A stretch of DNA of 64,000 bases from Verrucomicrobiota bacterium (lineage in GTDB: Bacteria > Verrucomicrobiota > Verrucomicrobiia > Opitutales > Opitutaceae): positions 1 through 64,000 of the forward strand of contig JACRQG010000017.1 in the NCBI GenBank assembly GCA_016222805.1. The letters run 5' to 3'. Shown one piece after another: positions 17,825 to 26,194 of the stretch; position 1 is the first letter of the stretch; each line of letters opens with the position of its first letter. The notes beneath the pieces were generated by a model. The model saw nothing but the letters and a program-made list of their open reading frames with translations, was not told the origin of the DNA and made no database searches. The translations under genes and the position numbers were made by a program.

Positions 17825-18476
17825 GCGCCTCAACCTCCCGCATCACTCGCGTCGCCTGCAGGCGCAGGGCGCCCTCGGGATCGAGTCCCCGGGCGCGCGC
17901 CGCCGCCGCCAATTCGAACAACCGCCGCCCCAGCGTCGCCTCATCCAGTTCGCGTCCGAGCGCGGCGATGCGCGCCGGGTCCACGACACCATCCACCGGC
18001 AGTTGCTTCTTCTCAATCTGCTTCCAGACCGCTTCGGCAAACATCAGCGCCGGCAACCGCGGGGGCAGATCCTTGAACACAGCGCCCTGCGACGCCGCCG
18101 GGCCGTTCTTCTTCTCCGTCGCCTTGATCCTCTCCCATTCGGTGATCACCTGCTCCGAGGTCTCCAGCTTGCCGGTGCCGAACACGTGCGGATGACGGCG
18201 GACCAGCTTCTCGTTGATTTCGCGCGCGACATCGTCGAAGTCGAAGTGCCCCTGCTCCGCGGCGATCTGGGCATGAAACACGATTTGGATCAGCACGTCG
18301 CCGAGCTCCTCGCGCATGTGCGGGTAATCGTTCCGGTCGATCGTGTCGATGAGCTCGCTGACCTCGTCGATCAGGCAGCGCACGAGCGTGCCATGCGTCT
18401 GCTCCCGATCCCAGGGGCAGCCGTCCGGGGCCCGCAGCCGCGCCATGGTCCGGCGCAAGTCGTCGATTGCACTCAT
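17805..18476 (-). CDS. mazG: Nucleoside triphosphate pyrophosphohydrolase MazG
   Basis: A house-cleaning NTP pyrophosphatase of 223 residues. It shows LRAPDGCPWDREQTH, the metal-binding helix pair CLIDEVSELIDTID and MREELGDVLIQIVFHA (the EExxE/ExxD pattern), and the second-domain block VFGTGKLETSEQV. The ATG at 18476 marks the conserved family start; the longer open frame upstream is not conserved. The gene overlaps xerC at its 3' end and diverges from trpC with 97 bp between starts. Confidence 0.94.
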   Translation of the reverse strand: MSAIDDLRRTMARLRAPDGCPWDREQTHGTLVRCLIDEVSELIDTIDRNDYPHMREELGDVLIQIVFHAQIAAEQGHFDFDDVAREINEKLVRRHPHVFGTGKLETSEQVITEWERIKATEKKNGPAASQGAVFKDLPPRLPALMFAEAVWKQIEKKQLPVDGVVDPARIAALGRELDEATLGRRLFELAAAARARGLDPEGALRLQATRVMREVEARVQTGG

Positions 18477-18573
18477 CCCACGAGGAGAAACCACCAATCC
18501 CGCCAAACACACGAAAAAACCTCCTGAACTCTGGTCTGGTTTTCGCGCCTTCGGTGTATTTCGTGGAGACCCC

Positions 18574-19374
18574 ATGTCCGACAAGCTCACCGAGATCATG
18601 GCCTGGAAGCGGCAGGAGATTGCCGGGCGACTGCGCGCCGTCCCTCCGGAGGAACTCGCCGCCCTGCATGCCCGCCTGCCGCCGCCGCCGGCCTTCGCCG
18701 CGGCCCTGCGCCGGCCAGACGGACGACTGGCCGTCATCTCGGAGATCAAGCGCCGCTCCCCGTCCGCGGGGGCCATCAAGGCCGGCGTCTCGGCCCTCGA
18801 TCAGGCCGCGAAGTACCGCACCGCCGGTGCCGACGCACTCTCCATCCTGACCGATCAGAAGTTCTTCGGCGGCAGCCTCGAGGATCTCCGCGAAGTCACC
18901 GCCCGATTCCAGGCCACGCCGCCGGCGCCTCCCTGCCTCCGCAAGGACTTCATGGTGCACCCGCTGCAGGTGCGGGAGGCGCGTGAGGCCGGTGCCAGCG
19001 CCATTCTCATCATCGTGCGGGCCCTGGCCGACCCCGAAATCCGCGAGCTCCAGGAAGCCGCCCGCGCGGCCGGGCTCGATGCGTTGTTCGAGATTCACAC
19101 CGAGGCCGAACTCGACCGCGCCCTCGCCCACGGGGCCCGGCTTATCGGGGTGAACAACCGCGAGCTCGCGATCTTCAAGACTGATCTTGGCCTCAGTGAG
19201 CGCCTGATCCCGAAGTTCCCGCGTGATGTCGTCGCGGTCAGCGAAAGCGGAATCGCCACGGCCGCCGATGCCGCCCGCGCGCGCGCCTGCGGTGCGCACG
19301 CCGTTCTGGTCGGGGAATCGCTGATGCGCGCCCCGGACCCGTCCGCCCTGCTCCGCGAGTTTCACGCCGTTTGA
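18574..19374 (+). CDS. trpC: Indole-3-glycerol phosphate synthase
   Basis: Tryptophan biosynthesis: it closes the indole ring of CdRP to form indole-3-glycerol phosphate. The 266-residue TIM barrel has ISEIKRRSPSAG, TDQKFFGGSLEDL, LRKDFMVHPLQV, LIGVNNREL and VSESGI, all family blocks with the catalytic Lys and Glu residues. The ATG at 18574 is preceded by GTGGAG and is the family start. No other trp gene is in the window. It heads a tight six-gene rightward run ending at 22610. Confidence 0.95.
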   Translation: MSDKLTEIMAWKRQEIAGRLRAVPPEELAALHARLPPPPAFAAALRRPDGRLAVISEIKRRSPSAGAIKAGVSALDQAAKYRTAGADALSILTDQKFFGGSLEDLREVTARFQATPPAPPCLRKDFMVHPLQVREAREAGASAILIIVRALADPEIRELQEAARAAGLDALFEIHTEAELDRALAHGARLIGVNNRELAIFKTDLGLSERLIPKFPRDVVAVSESGIATAADAARARACGAHAVLVGESLMRAPDPSALLREFHAV

Positions 19375-19384
19375 GCCGTTTCCC

Positions 19385-19807
19385 ATGCACCTGCGTCCCA
19401 TCACCGCGTTCGCCACCCTTGGTGGCCTGACCTTCCTCCCGCGTTCGCTGGACAAGATTCGCAAGCACGCCCGAGGCGAACTGCACCCCGACCACTTTGC
19501 CTTCATCGGAAAGGGCTTTGATGGCCGCCTCTGCCACTTCCTCGGGATCCGCTACGACGACCTGAGCGCCCGCACGCTCGCCGGTGGAACGGACGAGGAG
19601 GTACTGGCCTGGATTCGCGCCCACGGACGCCCCTTCACTGACGTCGATGTCCTGATCTGGAACGGCTTTGCCACCAAGCGAGGATGGCGCGATGACGCCA
19701 CGCCGCTGCTGGAGCAGCAGAAGGCGGAGAGCGGGCTCGCCCATCGCACCGACCTGCTGACCTTTTTTGACTACTACGAGGTCGACGAAGGACGCGCCCC
19801 GCGCTGA
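19385..19807 (+). CDS. DUF5069 family protein
   Basis: A 140-residue cytosolic protein of unknown function, with the family opening LGGLTFLPRSLDKIRKHARGE and the block FIGKGFDGRLCHFLGI. It lies 10 bp after trpC and 2 bp before rsmA, so it is co-transcribed with both. No catalytic motif, signal peptide or membrane segment is visible. DUF5069 proteins are seen mainly in Verrucomicrobiota and neighbours, which fits the assignment of the window. Confidence 0.8.
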   Translation: MHLRPITAFATLGGLTFLPRSLDKIRKHARGELHPDHFAFIGKGFDGRLCHFLGIRYDDLSARTLAGGTDEEVLAWIRAHGRPFTDVDVLIWNGFATKRGWRDDATPLLEQQKAESGLAHRTDLLTFFDYYEVDEGRAPR

Positions 19808-19809
19808 CC

Positions 19810-20655
19810 ATGCCGCTTTCGCCCAGCGCCACCCGCGACCTGCTCGCGCGTCTGCACCATGCGCCCAAGCGGTTCCTGGGGCAGAACTTCCTCGTCGACG
19901 GCAACATCGTCCGGAAGTCGGTGGAGTTGGCGCAGATCGCGCCCGGCGACATCGTGATCGAGGTCGGCCCCGGGCTCGGCACTCTCACGACGGCGCTCCT
20001 TGAGGCCGGGGCAACCGTTTGGGCGGTGGAGACCGACCGCACCCTCCACGCCCACCTGCGCGACTCCCTGCAACCGCGCTTTCCCGGGCAGCTGCACCTG
20101 CTCGAAGGCGATGCCGTGGAACACCCGCTCGCCGGGCTTTCCGCCGCACCGACCGACTTCAAGATCGTCGCCAACCTCCCGTACGCCATCGCCACGCCCT
20201 GGCTCGACGCCGTCCTTTCGGGCCCCCTGCCGCTCCGGCTCGTCCTGATGCTCCAGCAGGAGGCGGCCCAGCGGTACACGGCGCAGCCGGGCTCCAAGTC
20301 GTTTGGCGCCATCTCCGTCTTCCTGCAGGCGGCCTACGACGTCGCCCCGGGCCATCGCGTCGCCGCCTCCTGTTTTCATCCCCGTCCCGACGTGGAGTCC
20401 CACCTGCTCCACCTCGTGCGCAAACCGAGTCCCTATGTCTTCCCTGCCCCCGCCCGGGCGCTGGTCCGGGGGTGCTTTCAACAACGCCGCAAGCAGATCG
20501 GCGCCCTCCTGCGGCACCGCCTGCCCGACGGCGGCCCGGCAATCCGGGAGCGGCTGGCGGCCCATGGTCACACAGAGCAGGACCGCCCGGAGGACCTCCC
20601 CGTGGCCTGTTGGCAGGCCCTCGGAGCCCTGGCCCCCACGCCACCGTTGACTTGA
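19810..20655 (+). CDS. rsmA: 16S rRNA dimethyladenosine transferase RsmA/KsgA
   Basis: Dimethylates the two adjacent adenines near the 3' end of 16S rRNA during 30S assembly, using SAM. The 281-residue protein has KRFLGQNFLVD, the SAM loop IEVGPGLGTLT, the acidic loop LLEGDAVE, the catalytic NLPY (NLPYAIATP) and the late block CFHPRPDVES. The C-terminal helical domain is present. The ATG lies 2 bp after the DUF5069 stop. Confidence 0.95.
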   Translation: MPLSPSATRDLLARLHHAPKRFLGQNFLVDGNIVRKSVELAQIAPGDIVIEVGPGLGTLTTALLEAGATVWAVETDRTLHAHLRDSLQPRFPGQLHLLEGDAVEHPLAGLSAAPTDFKIVANLPYAIATPWLDAVLSGPLPLRLVLMLQQEAAQRYTAQPGSKSFGAISVFLQAAYDVAPGHRVAASCFHPRPDVESHLLHLVRKPSPYVFPAPARALVRGCFQQRRKQIGALLRHRLPDGGPAIRERLAAHGHTEQDRPEDLPVACWQALGALAPTPPLT

Positions 20656-20693
20656 AAGCCGGCCCCGGACCGCTAGTCACTATCCCCTTTCCC

Positions 20694-21353
20694 ATGTTGC
20701 GTACCACGCTCGCCCTTGTGTTGGCCCTCGTCTCCTCCGCGCTGGCGCTCCGCGCCCAGGGCCTCGAAGGCAAGATCGAGGGCAAGACCTACGTCTCCCC
20801 CACCGGCCTGTTCAAGGTCCTGATTCCGGTCCTGCCGGAGCTGGGTGGCGATGTCACCGACACCCCCAACGTCGTGACCTTTCAGGATGACTTCAACGTC
20901 CACGTGAGCATCGCCGCGTTTCAGCAGGATGCGACCCAGCGGTGGGAGCTCTCGACGCGCGGCACCAAGGACTACCTGATCTACTTCTTCAGCAACTTCG
21001 TGCTCGCGGACTTCAAGCAGACCTTTGCCGGCGTGCAGATTGAGAGCGCCAAGTATGTCCCGGGCACGATGGACGGTTCCCTGCTGACTTACCTGCTGGT
21101 GCCCGGCGGCACCATGTTCCCGGAGCGCGCCCCGCAGGTCGGCACCGATCGCCTCCCGGTCGCGAAGCGCGGCAACCTCCTCTTCGTGCGCAACGAGCAC
21201 GTGTTCGTGATCAGCATCGAGCTCGCGGAGAAGGTCATCGAAGGGAAGTCGTTCAGCAAGACCACCGCCGAGGAGGACGAGATCCTCCGCAAACGCCTGC
21301 TCGAAATGGTCGACAAGATTACCTTCACCAAGCCCGCCGCCCCCAAGAAATGA
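20694..21353 (+). CDS. Exported protein of unknown function
   Basis: A 219-residue protein with a clear signal peptide (MLRTTLALVLALVSSALALRA) and a soluble alpha/beta mature part. No catalytic motif is recognised. The block GKTYVSPTGLFKVLIP resembles the start of several uncharacterised periplasmic domains that begin with a short beta-hairpin. It lies 38 bp after rsmA and its stop overlaps the following lipoprotein start by 4 bases, so the two are coupled and may work together in the envelope. Confidence 0.75.
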   Translation: MLRTTLALVLALVSSALALRAQGLEGKIEGKTYVSPTGLFKVLIPVLPELGGDVTDTPNVVTFQDDFNVHVSIAAFQQDATQRWELSTRGTKDYLIYFFSNFVLADFKQTFAGVQIESAKYVPGTMDGSLLTYLLVPGGTMFPERAPQVGTDRLPVAKRGNLLFVRNEHVFVISIELAEKVIEGKSFSKTTAEEDEILRKRLLEMVDKITFTKPAAPKK

Positions 21354-22081
21354 CGTTCCCGCGGCGCCCGGCCAGACGTCGCCTGCTCGCCGCCAGCCTG
21401 GCCATCCTGGCCCTCTTCCTCGGGGGCTGTGTTTACCTCCGGCTGCTCGAGGTCAAATTGCAGCTCGGCAAGTTCGACCAGTACTTCGCCCTCCGCACTG
21501 AGGAAGGGCTGACGCTTCTCTGCCAGAAGCCCGTGATCCGGCCCGACGACGTTCGGTGGTTTGGGGTCAAGCCGGAGTCGGTCGAGCATCTCGGCCAGGC
21601 GGAAAGATGGCGGATCCGCTGGGTCAAGCAGCGCCCGCCGGAAAGTCCCGAAACCGCCGAGTACGACATCGTGATCGAACTCGGCTTTGCCGACGGAAAA
21701 CTCAATCGGGTGTCCATCCCGGAGCGCTACTTTGCCGTGATGCCCAAGGCCTTTCTCGTCGGGGTCATCCGGAGCTTTGGCCGCGGGAAGATCGATCAGA
21801 CCGGCCAGTCGGTGCACACCTCCGTGACTGCGCCCGACGTCGCCTCGGCGCGGCCCCGGCTCGCCGCCATCGACAAGCTCCTCGGCGCTCCGACCGAACG
21901 GCAGATGGCCGGCACCGAAACCACGCTGCGCTACCGTTACGTTCCCGCGACCCGCGAATCACGCGTCGGCACCTTCGACATGATCCTCCGCTTCGACACG
22001 GCGAGCGGCGCCCTGACCTTCTGGCAGGCCGTCACGCCGGTGGGAAAACTGGGCTTCAACTTCGGCCCCGCCGACCGCTGA
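21350..22081 (+). CDS. Lipoprotein of unknown function
   Basis: A 243-residue predicted lipoprotein with an Arg-rich n-region, a hydrophobic stretch and lipobox LGGC (about residue 27). The mature part is mixed alpha/beta with LRTEEGLTLLCQKPVI and the C-terminal block LRFDTASGALTFWQAVTPVG; neither matches a family I know. It overlaps the preceding exported protein gene by ATGA and is followed after 16 bp by the GNAT gene. Confidence 0.75.
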   Translation: MTFPRRPARRRLLAASLAILALFLGGCVYLRLLEVKLQLGKFDQYFALRTEEGLTLLCQKPVIRPDDVRWFGVKPESVEHLGQAERWRIRWVKQRPPESPETAEYDIVIELGFADGKLNRVSIPERYFAVMPKAFLVGVIRSFGRGKIDQTGQSVHTSVTAPDVASARPRLAAIDKLLGAPTERQMAGTETTLRYRYVPATRESRVGTFDMILRFDTASGALTFWQAVTPVGKLGFNFGPADR

Positions 22082-22097
22082 TCCCTCCGCGCACCGC

Positions 22098-22610
22098 ATG
22101 ACCTCCTCTCCCTTCTACCGGCGCCTGGCCACACTTGCCGATCTCCCGGCCATCGTCGCCATCTACAACTCCACCATCGCGGGCCGCATGGTCACCGCCG
22201 ACCTCGAGCCAGTCAGCGTGGAGTCGCGCCGCGCGTGGTTCGACCTGCACCAGCAACCCTCCCGCCCCCTCTGGGTGCTGGCGGACGGCGCCGACGCGGT
22301 TGGCGCATGGTTGAGCTTCGACACGTTCTACCCCCGCGCGGCGTATGATGGCACCGCGATGATCGCCGTGTATGTGTCCGAGCAACACCGTCGCTGCGGG
22401 CTGGGCCGCCGGCTGCTTCGCGAGGCGGTGGCGGGCGCGCCCGCCCTCGGGCTGCACACGCTCCTGGGCTATATCTTCGGACACAACGAGCCCAGCCTGC
22501 GCCTGTTTGCCGCCGAAGGATTTGTCCGGTGGGCGCACCTGCCCCGGGTCGCGGTCCTCGATGGGGTGGAACGCGACCTCGTCATCGTCGGCCGGAGGGT
22601 GATGGCGTAG
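22098..22610 (+). CDS. GNAT N-acetyltransferase, phosphinothricin-acetyltransferase-like
   Basis: A 170-residue acetyl-CoA-dependent acetyltransferase. Seen: YRRLATLADLPAIVAIYN at the start, the acceptor region typical of the Pat/Bar subgroup (IYNSTIAGR ... RRAWFDLHQ), motif A with the acetyl-CoA pyrophosphate loop RRCGLGRRLL, and the late block YIFGHNEPSLRLFAAEGF. The substrate could be an amino acid or an amino-acid-like toxin. It is last in the trpC run and converges on the TonB receptor gene. Confidence 0.87.
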   Translation: MTSSPFYRRLATLADLPAIVAIYNSTIAGRMVTADLEPVSVESRRAWFDLHQQPSRPLWVLADGADAVGAWLSFDTFYPRAAYDGTAMIAVYVSEQHRRCGLGRRLLREAVAGAPALGLHTLLGYIFGHNEPSLRLFAAEGFVRWAHLPRVAVLDGVERDLVIVGRRVMA

Positions 22611-22640
22611 CGGCGCCCGGCACCACCCTCCGCGCCGCTC

Positions 22641-25600
22641 TTACAGATCGAAGGTCGCCGTGAGGATGAACTGGCGCGGATCGATGATCCGGTAGGCGTA
22701 CGACGAGCCGTCCGGATTCACGGCGATGGCCTGGAGCCGGCCGCCCTCGAAGACATTGCGTACATTGAGCTGCAGACGGGTTCGCACCTTGCCGGCGAAC
22801 AGCCGCAGGCCGTAACCCGCGGTCAGGTCGACGTAGTAGCGCGACTTGTCGTAGATGGGACGGTTGCGATCGAGCGTCCGCACCACCCCGTCGGCATCCG
22901 GCGTCGCGCCATAAAAGCCGATCGAGGCCTTGTCCTCCCAACGGACGGCGCCACCGAGGCTCAGTCCCCGGAGCCGCCCTTCGGAGAACGTGTAGTTCGC
23001 CAGCGAATTGAAACGCCATTCGCGCACCTGGGACCGCGGCTTGCCCTGGTTGGCAATCGCCAGCTTCAGCGGGGCCTGCACGCTGCCGATGAAGAAGTCG
23101 CGCGGCACCCCGCCCGAACCCCAGCGGTTGGTCCACCATTCCACCCCGGCATCATCCTTGGCGGTGGTCCAGATGGGCATCCGGCTGTCGATGTACTCCT
23201 GCACCCGCGGCGAGATGTTGGTGTCGATCGACTTCTGCTGCGCGCCGGTGAACTTGAAGCGCCAGTTGCGGGTCGGGTTGTAGTTCAGTTCGATCTCGAG
23301 CCCCTTCGCCTCGATATCGGAAGTCTCCGTGATGCTCTTGCCCGCCAGGTTGTCGATGAACTCGGTCGGCAGCCCCATGATCCGGGCCACCTCGGCGGAC
23401 GTCTGCGCCGCCGTCGGCACGATGCCGCGTGCCGTGAACCGCGCATTCGCCACGTTGGTCGCCCATTCCTCGAAGTCGAACGAGTCGTTGCCGTTCCCGC
23501 TGCGCCCGGTGTCGAGCCGGATGGCGCGCGTGGCGACGATGCCGGCGTCGCCGTTGCGGGCGTTCTGCTGGAAGTTTTCGTAGCGGTTGATGCGCAGGTA
23601 GAGCCGGTTGTCGAGGAGGTTGAAGGACACGCCGTAGTCCTTGCCGCGGCCGGTCGGGTTCGGCAGCACCTCGCCGAGCAGGTTGTATTGGGTCACCGCC
23701 GGCTGGAAACTGTCGGACTTGTTGTAGTGCGCCGCCATCGACCGGACGCCGTCCGCGAGGAACCGCGCGAGTCCACTGCCCTCGCGCGCCGTGCGGTCGA
23801 GCAGCTTCACGTCGCGCAGCGGCCGCACCACGCCGCCGTAGGTCTTGGTCTTGCCGGACTTCTCCAGCCAGTTGCCCCACACATCCAGCGGCGTGTAGTC
23901 GAGCAGGCCGGTGCGGGAATCTACCACGGCGCCGTTGGAATCACGGCTGCGGTTCTTGTCCTCGCGCACGCCAAAGGTCGTGACGAGGCGGCCGTCGAGG
24001 AAGAAGTTCTGCATCGTGCTCGACTGGGTGCGAATCTCGCGCCGCGTGCGATTGGAGGGCGTGACCCCCGCTTCCCCGATGGTCGCCGGCTCGTTCACCC
24101 ACTGGTTGGTCGCGGCATTGAACCACGTGAGGTTGTAGCGACCGCTCAGGCCGTAGACCGCCGGCGGCGCATAATCGATGTTCTGGTTGGCCGCGTCGCC
24201 GACGTAGTACTTGTAGTACGCGCGGGCGGCCGTCACCCCGGTGCGGTTCTGCAGGTTGATCCAGTTGTGGTCGGAGAGCACCGCGTCGCGATAGCGGAAG
24301 ACCGCGGTGTCCAGGCGGCGGGTCTCCCAGTGCCACGCCAGGCGCTGCTGACCAATCCAGGACAACAGGCGCGGCAGCCCGCGCGGCGTGAGCTGGTACG
24401 CGACGTCGGCACTCTGAATATCGTTGATCGAAGGCCGGTTGAACAGGGTGGGCTCTGAGGCCGCGATGTAGGGCCGCTTGAAGTACGGGTTGGTGCGTCC
24501 GTCGAGCAGCTTCTCGTTCACGTCGACGTAGAGCACCGCGTTGGTGCCGCCGATGAAGTTCCGGCTGTAGCTGTCAAAGTCCTCTCGAAGCCAGCCTCCC
24601 CGCACGGCGAGGAGATGCTGGTCCGTCTGCACCAGGAACTGCTCCAGCTCCACGCTGTAGATGTCGGCCTTGTCCTTGTTGTAGTTCGGCGCGACGAAGT
24701 TCACCGAGCTCCAGTCGTAGAGGGACCGATCGGTGATGCTCGACATCACGTAGAGCGGGAAAAGGGTGCCGCGGAGACGTTGCAGATCCGTGCCGCTCTC
24801 GAGGAAGCGGAGGTTGGTGTTGGGATTGTCCGGAGTCGGAATGCCGGCAAACGTGCCCGTCGTCGGAACCGTGCCCGTGCGGTTCACGCTCCAGAACTGG
24901 ATGGCGCCGCCGTCGACGTAGATGCTCGGCCGATTGTAGAAACCAGTGCCCTGGGCAAACAGCCCGATGGGGAGGATGCCATCCTGGCCCTGGGTGTACG
25001 GGCCCATGCGCGTGCCGTTGGCGTAGGTGGCGATCTGGGTGGTCGGATCCCAGGTCGGGCTGCCGACGGCCTTCCAGTAGGTCACGGCGTCGCGCGGCGT
25101 CACCGAATTCGGCCGGCGCGCGTAGTTGTGGTAGGATTCGTAGCTGCCCCGCACCGTGGTGTTCTTGAAGGGGCGGTAGGTCACCGCGGCCTGTCCCCGC
25201 CGGCTGAGTTCCTCGGACGGCTTGCGCTCGAACGCCTTGTCCTCGTACACGCCGGAGACGCGCACCGCCAGTTTGCGGTCGAGCAGCGGCCGGTTGACGT
25301 CGAAGCTGGTGCGATAGCCGCCGTAGCTGTCGGCCCGCAGGGTGGCGGAGGCGAAGGCGCGGGTCAGGTTGGCCTGGGAGCGGATCACGTTCACCGTGCC
25401 CGAGGTGTTGCCCAGCCCGAAGATGTTGGAGTTCGGGCCGCGGCTGATCTCGACGGCATCGATGTTGTAGGTGTCGATCGGGATGCTGCTCGTGCTGGCG
25501 AAGTTCCCCACCGCCATGTTGGCTGAATCGATGCCGCGGATACGATTGGCGGTCATCGGGCTGCCCTGCACGCTGTCGTTCACGCCCCCGTTGCGATCGA

Positions 25601-26051
25601 CGGTGAAGGCCGTGAAGTTCCCGGTCCCCTCGGTGTTGGCCTCGTAGAGGAAGATGTCGTTGATGTCGACCGCCGCCGTGTCGAGCAGCTGCTGCTTGGT
25701 CACGACCGTGATCGACGCGCCCAGGTCCTCGATCTTCGAGTTGAGGCGGGTCCCGGACAGTGTGTTGGCGGCGAGGTAGCCGCGGTCGGCCGACGCCGAG
25801 ACCTGAAACGGCGACAACTCCACGACCTGATCGGTGCCCGCCGCCGCCACGGGCGCCCGGGCGGCTCGGGCCTCGTCGGCCTGCAGCGAAGCAAGCTCAT
25901 CGGCGTCGAGGCGTCCGTTCTGGTTCTTGTCGTAGCGCGCGAGCTGCGCCGGCGTCGGCGCCGGGGTCGCAGCCGTCTGCCCCCAGGCGATGACCGGGAC
26001 ACTCGCGCCCAATAGGGCGATGAGCCAACGGAAAGAAAGGAGGTTTTTCAT
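22641..26051 (-). CDS. TonB-dependent receptor with N-terminal EF-hand loop
   Basis: An outer-membrane transporter of 1136 residues. A signal peptide (about residues 1-25) is followed by a canonical EF-hand loop D41-N43-N45-G-x-L-D49-x-x-E52, then VELSPFQVSASADRGY and the plug domain (SKIEDLGASITVVTKQ, EISRGPN, GNTSGTVNVI). The rest is a long barrel ending in QFILTATFDL with the terminal aromatic-plus-hydrophobic pattern needed for Bam insertion. The ATG at 26051 fits the signal peptide. It is the last gene of the leftward operon with GH106 (143 bp upstream) and the lyase, so rhamnogalacturonan fragments are its likely cargo (inference). Confidence 0.93.
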   Translation of the reverse strand: MKNLLSFRWLIALLGASVPVIAWGQTAATPAPTPAQLARYDKNQNGRLDADELASLQADEARAARAPVAAAGTDQVVELSPFQVSASADRGYLAANTLSGTRLNSKIEDLGASITVVTKQQLLDTAAVDINDIFLYEANTEGTGNFTAFTVDRNGGVNDSVQGSPMTANRIRGIDSANMAVGNFASTSSIPIDTYNIDAVEISRGPNSNIFGLGNTSGTVNVIRSQANLTRAFASATLRADSYGGYRTSFDVNRPLLDRKLAVRVSGVYEDKAFERKPSEELSRRGQAAVTYRPFKNTTVRGSYESYHNYARRPNSVTPRDAVTYWKAVGSPTWDPTTQIATYANGTRMGPYTQGQDGILPIGLFAQGTGFYNRPSIYVDGGAIQFWSVNRTGTVPTTGTFAGIPTPDNPNTNLRFLESGTDLQRLRGTLFPLYVMSSITDRSLYDWSSVNFVAPNYNKDKADIYSVELEQFLVQTDQHLLAVRGGWLREDFDSYSRNFIGGTNAVLYVDVNEKLLDGRTNPYFKRPYIAASEPTLFNRPSINDIQSADVAYQLTPRGLPRLLSWIGQQRLAWHWETRRLDTAVFRYRDAVLSDHNWINLQNRTGVTAARAYYKYYVGDAANQNIDYAPPAVYGLSGRYNLTWFNAATNQWVNEPATIGEAGVTPSNRTRREIRTQSSTMQNFFLDGRLVTTFGVREDKNRSRDSNGAVVDSRTGLLDYTPLDVWGNWLEKSGKTKTYGGVVRPLRDVKLLDRTAREGSGLARFLADGVRSMAAHYNKSDSFQPAVTQYNLLGEVLPNPTGRGKDYGVSFNLLDNRLYLRINRYENFQQNARNGDAGIVATRAIRLDTGRSGNGNDSFDFEEWATNVANARFTARGIVPTAAQTSAEVARIMGLPTEFIDNLAGKSITETSDIEAKGLEIELNYNPTRNWRFKFTGAQQKSIDTNISPRVQEYIDSRMPIWTTAKDDAGVEWWTNRWGSGGVPRDFFIGSVQAPLKLAIANQGKPRSQVREWRFNSLANYTFSEGRLRGLSLGGAVRWEDKASIGFYGATPDADGVVRTLDRNRPIYDKSRYYVDLTAGYGLRLFAGKVRTRLQLNVRNVFEGGRLQAIAVNPDGSSYAYRIIDPRQFILTATFDL

Positions 26052-26194
26052 GGTGCAAGCAGGGAGTAGTTCAGAGCGAAGCGGACCGCAGGGCGGCCCA
26101 CTCGGGGACCTCCCAAGGCAATCCGTGCCCGGCCCGGTGACAACGGGCGCCGCCACCGGACAGTTGGAAAGCTGCCGGCGGCTCCCGCGCGGTC

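Noticed and set aside
22610-22638. GCGGCGC / GCGCCGC hairpin between the GNAT gene and the TonB receptor gene
   Set aside because: The stem is only 7 bp with a 15-nt loop and no T-run on either strand; too weak to call a terminator.
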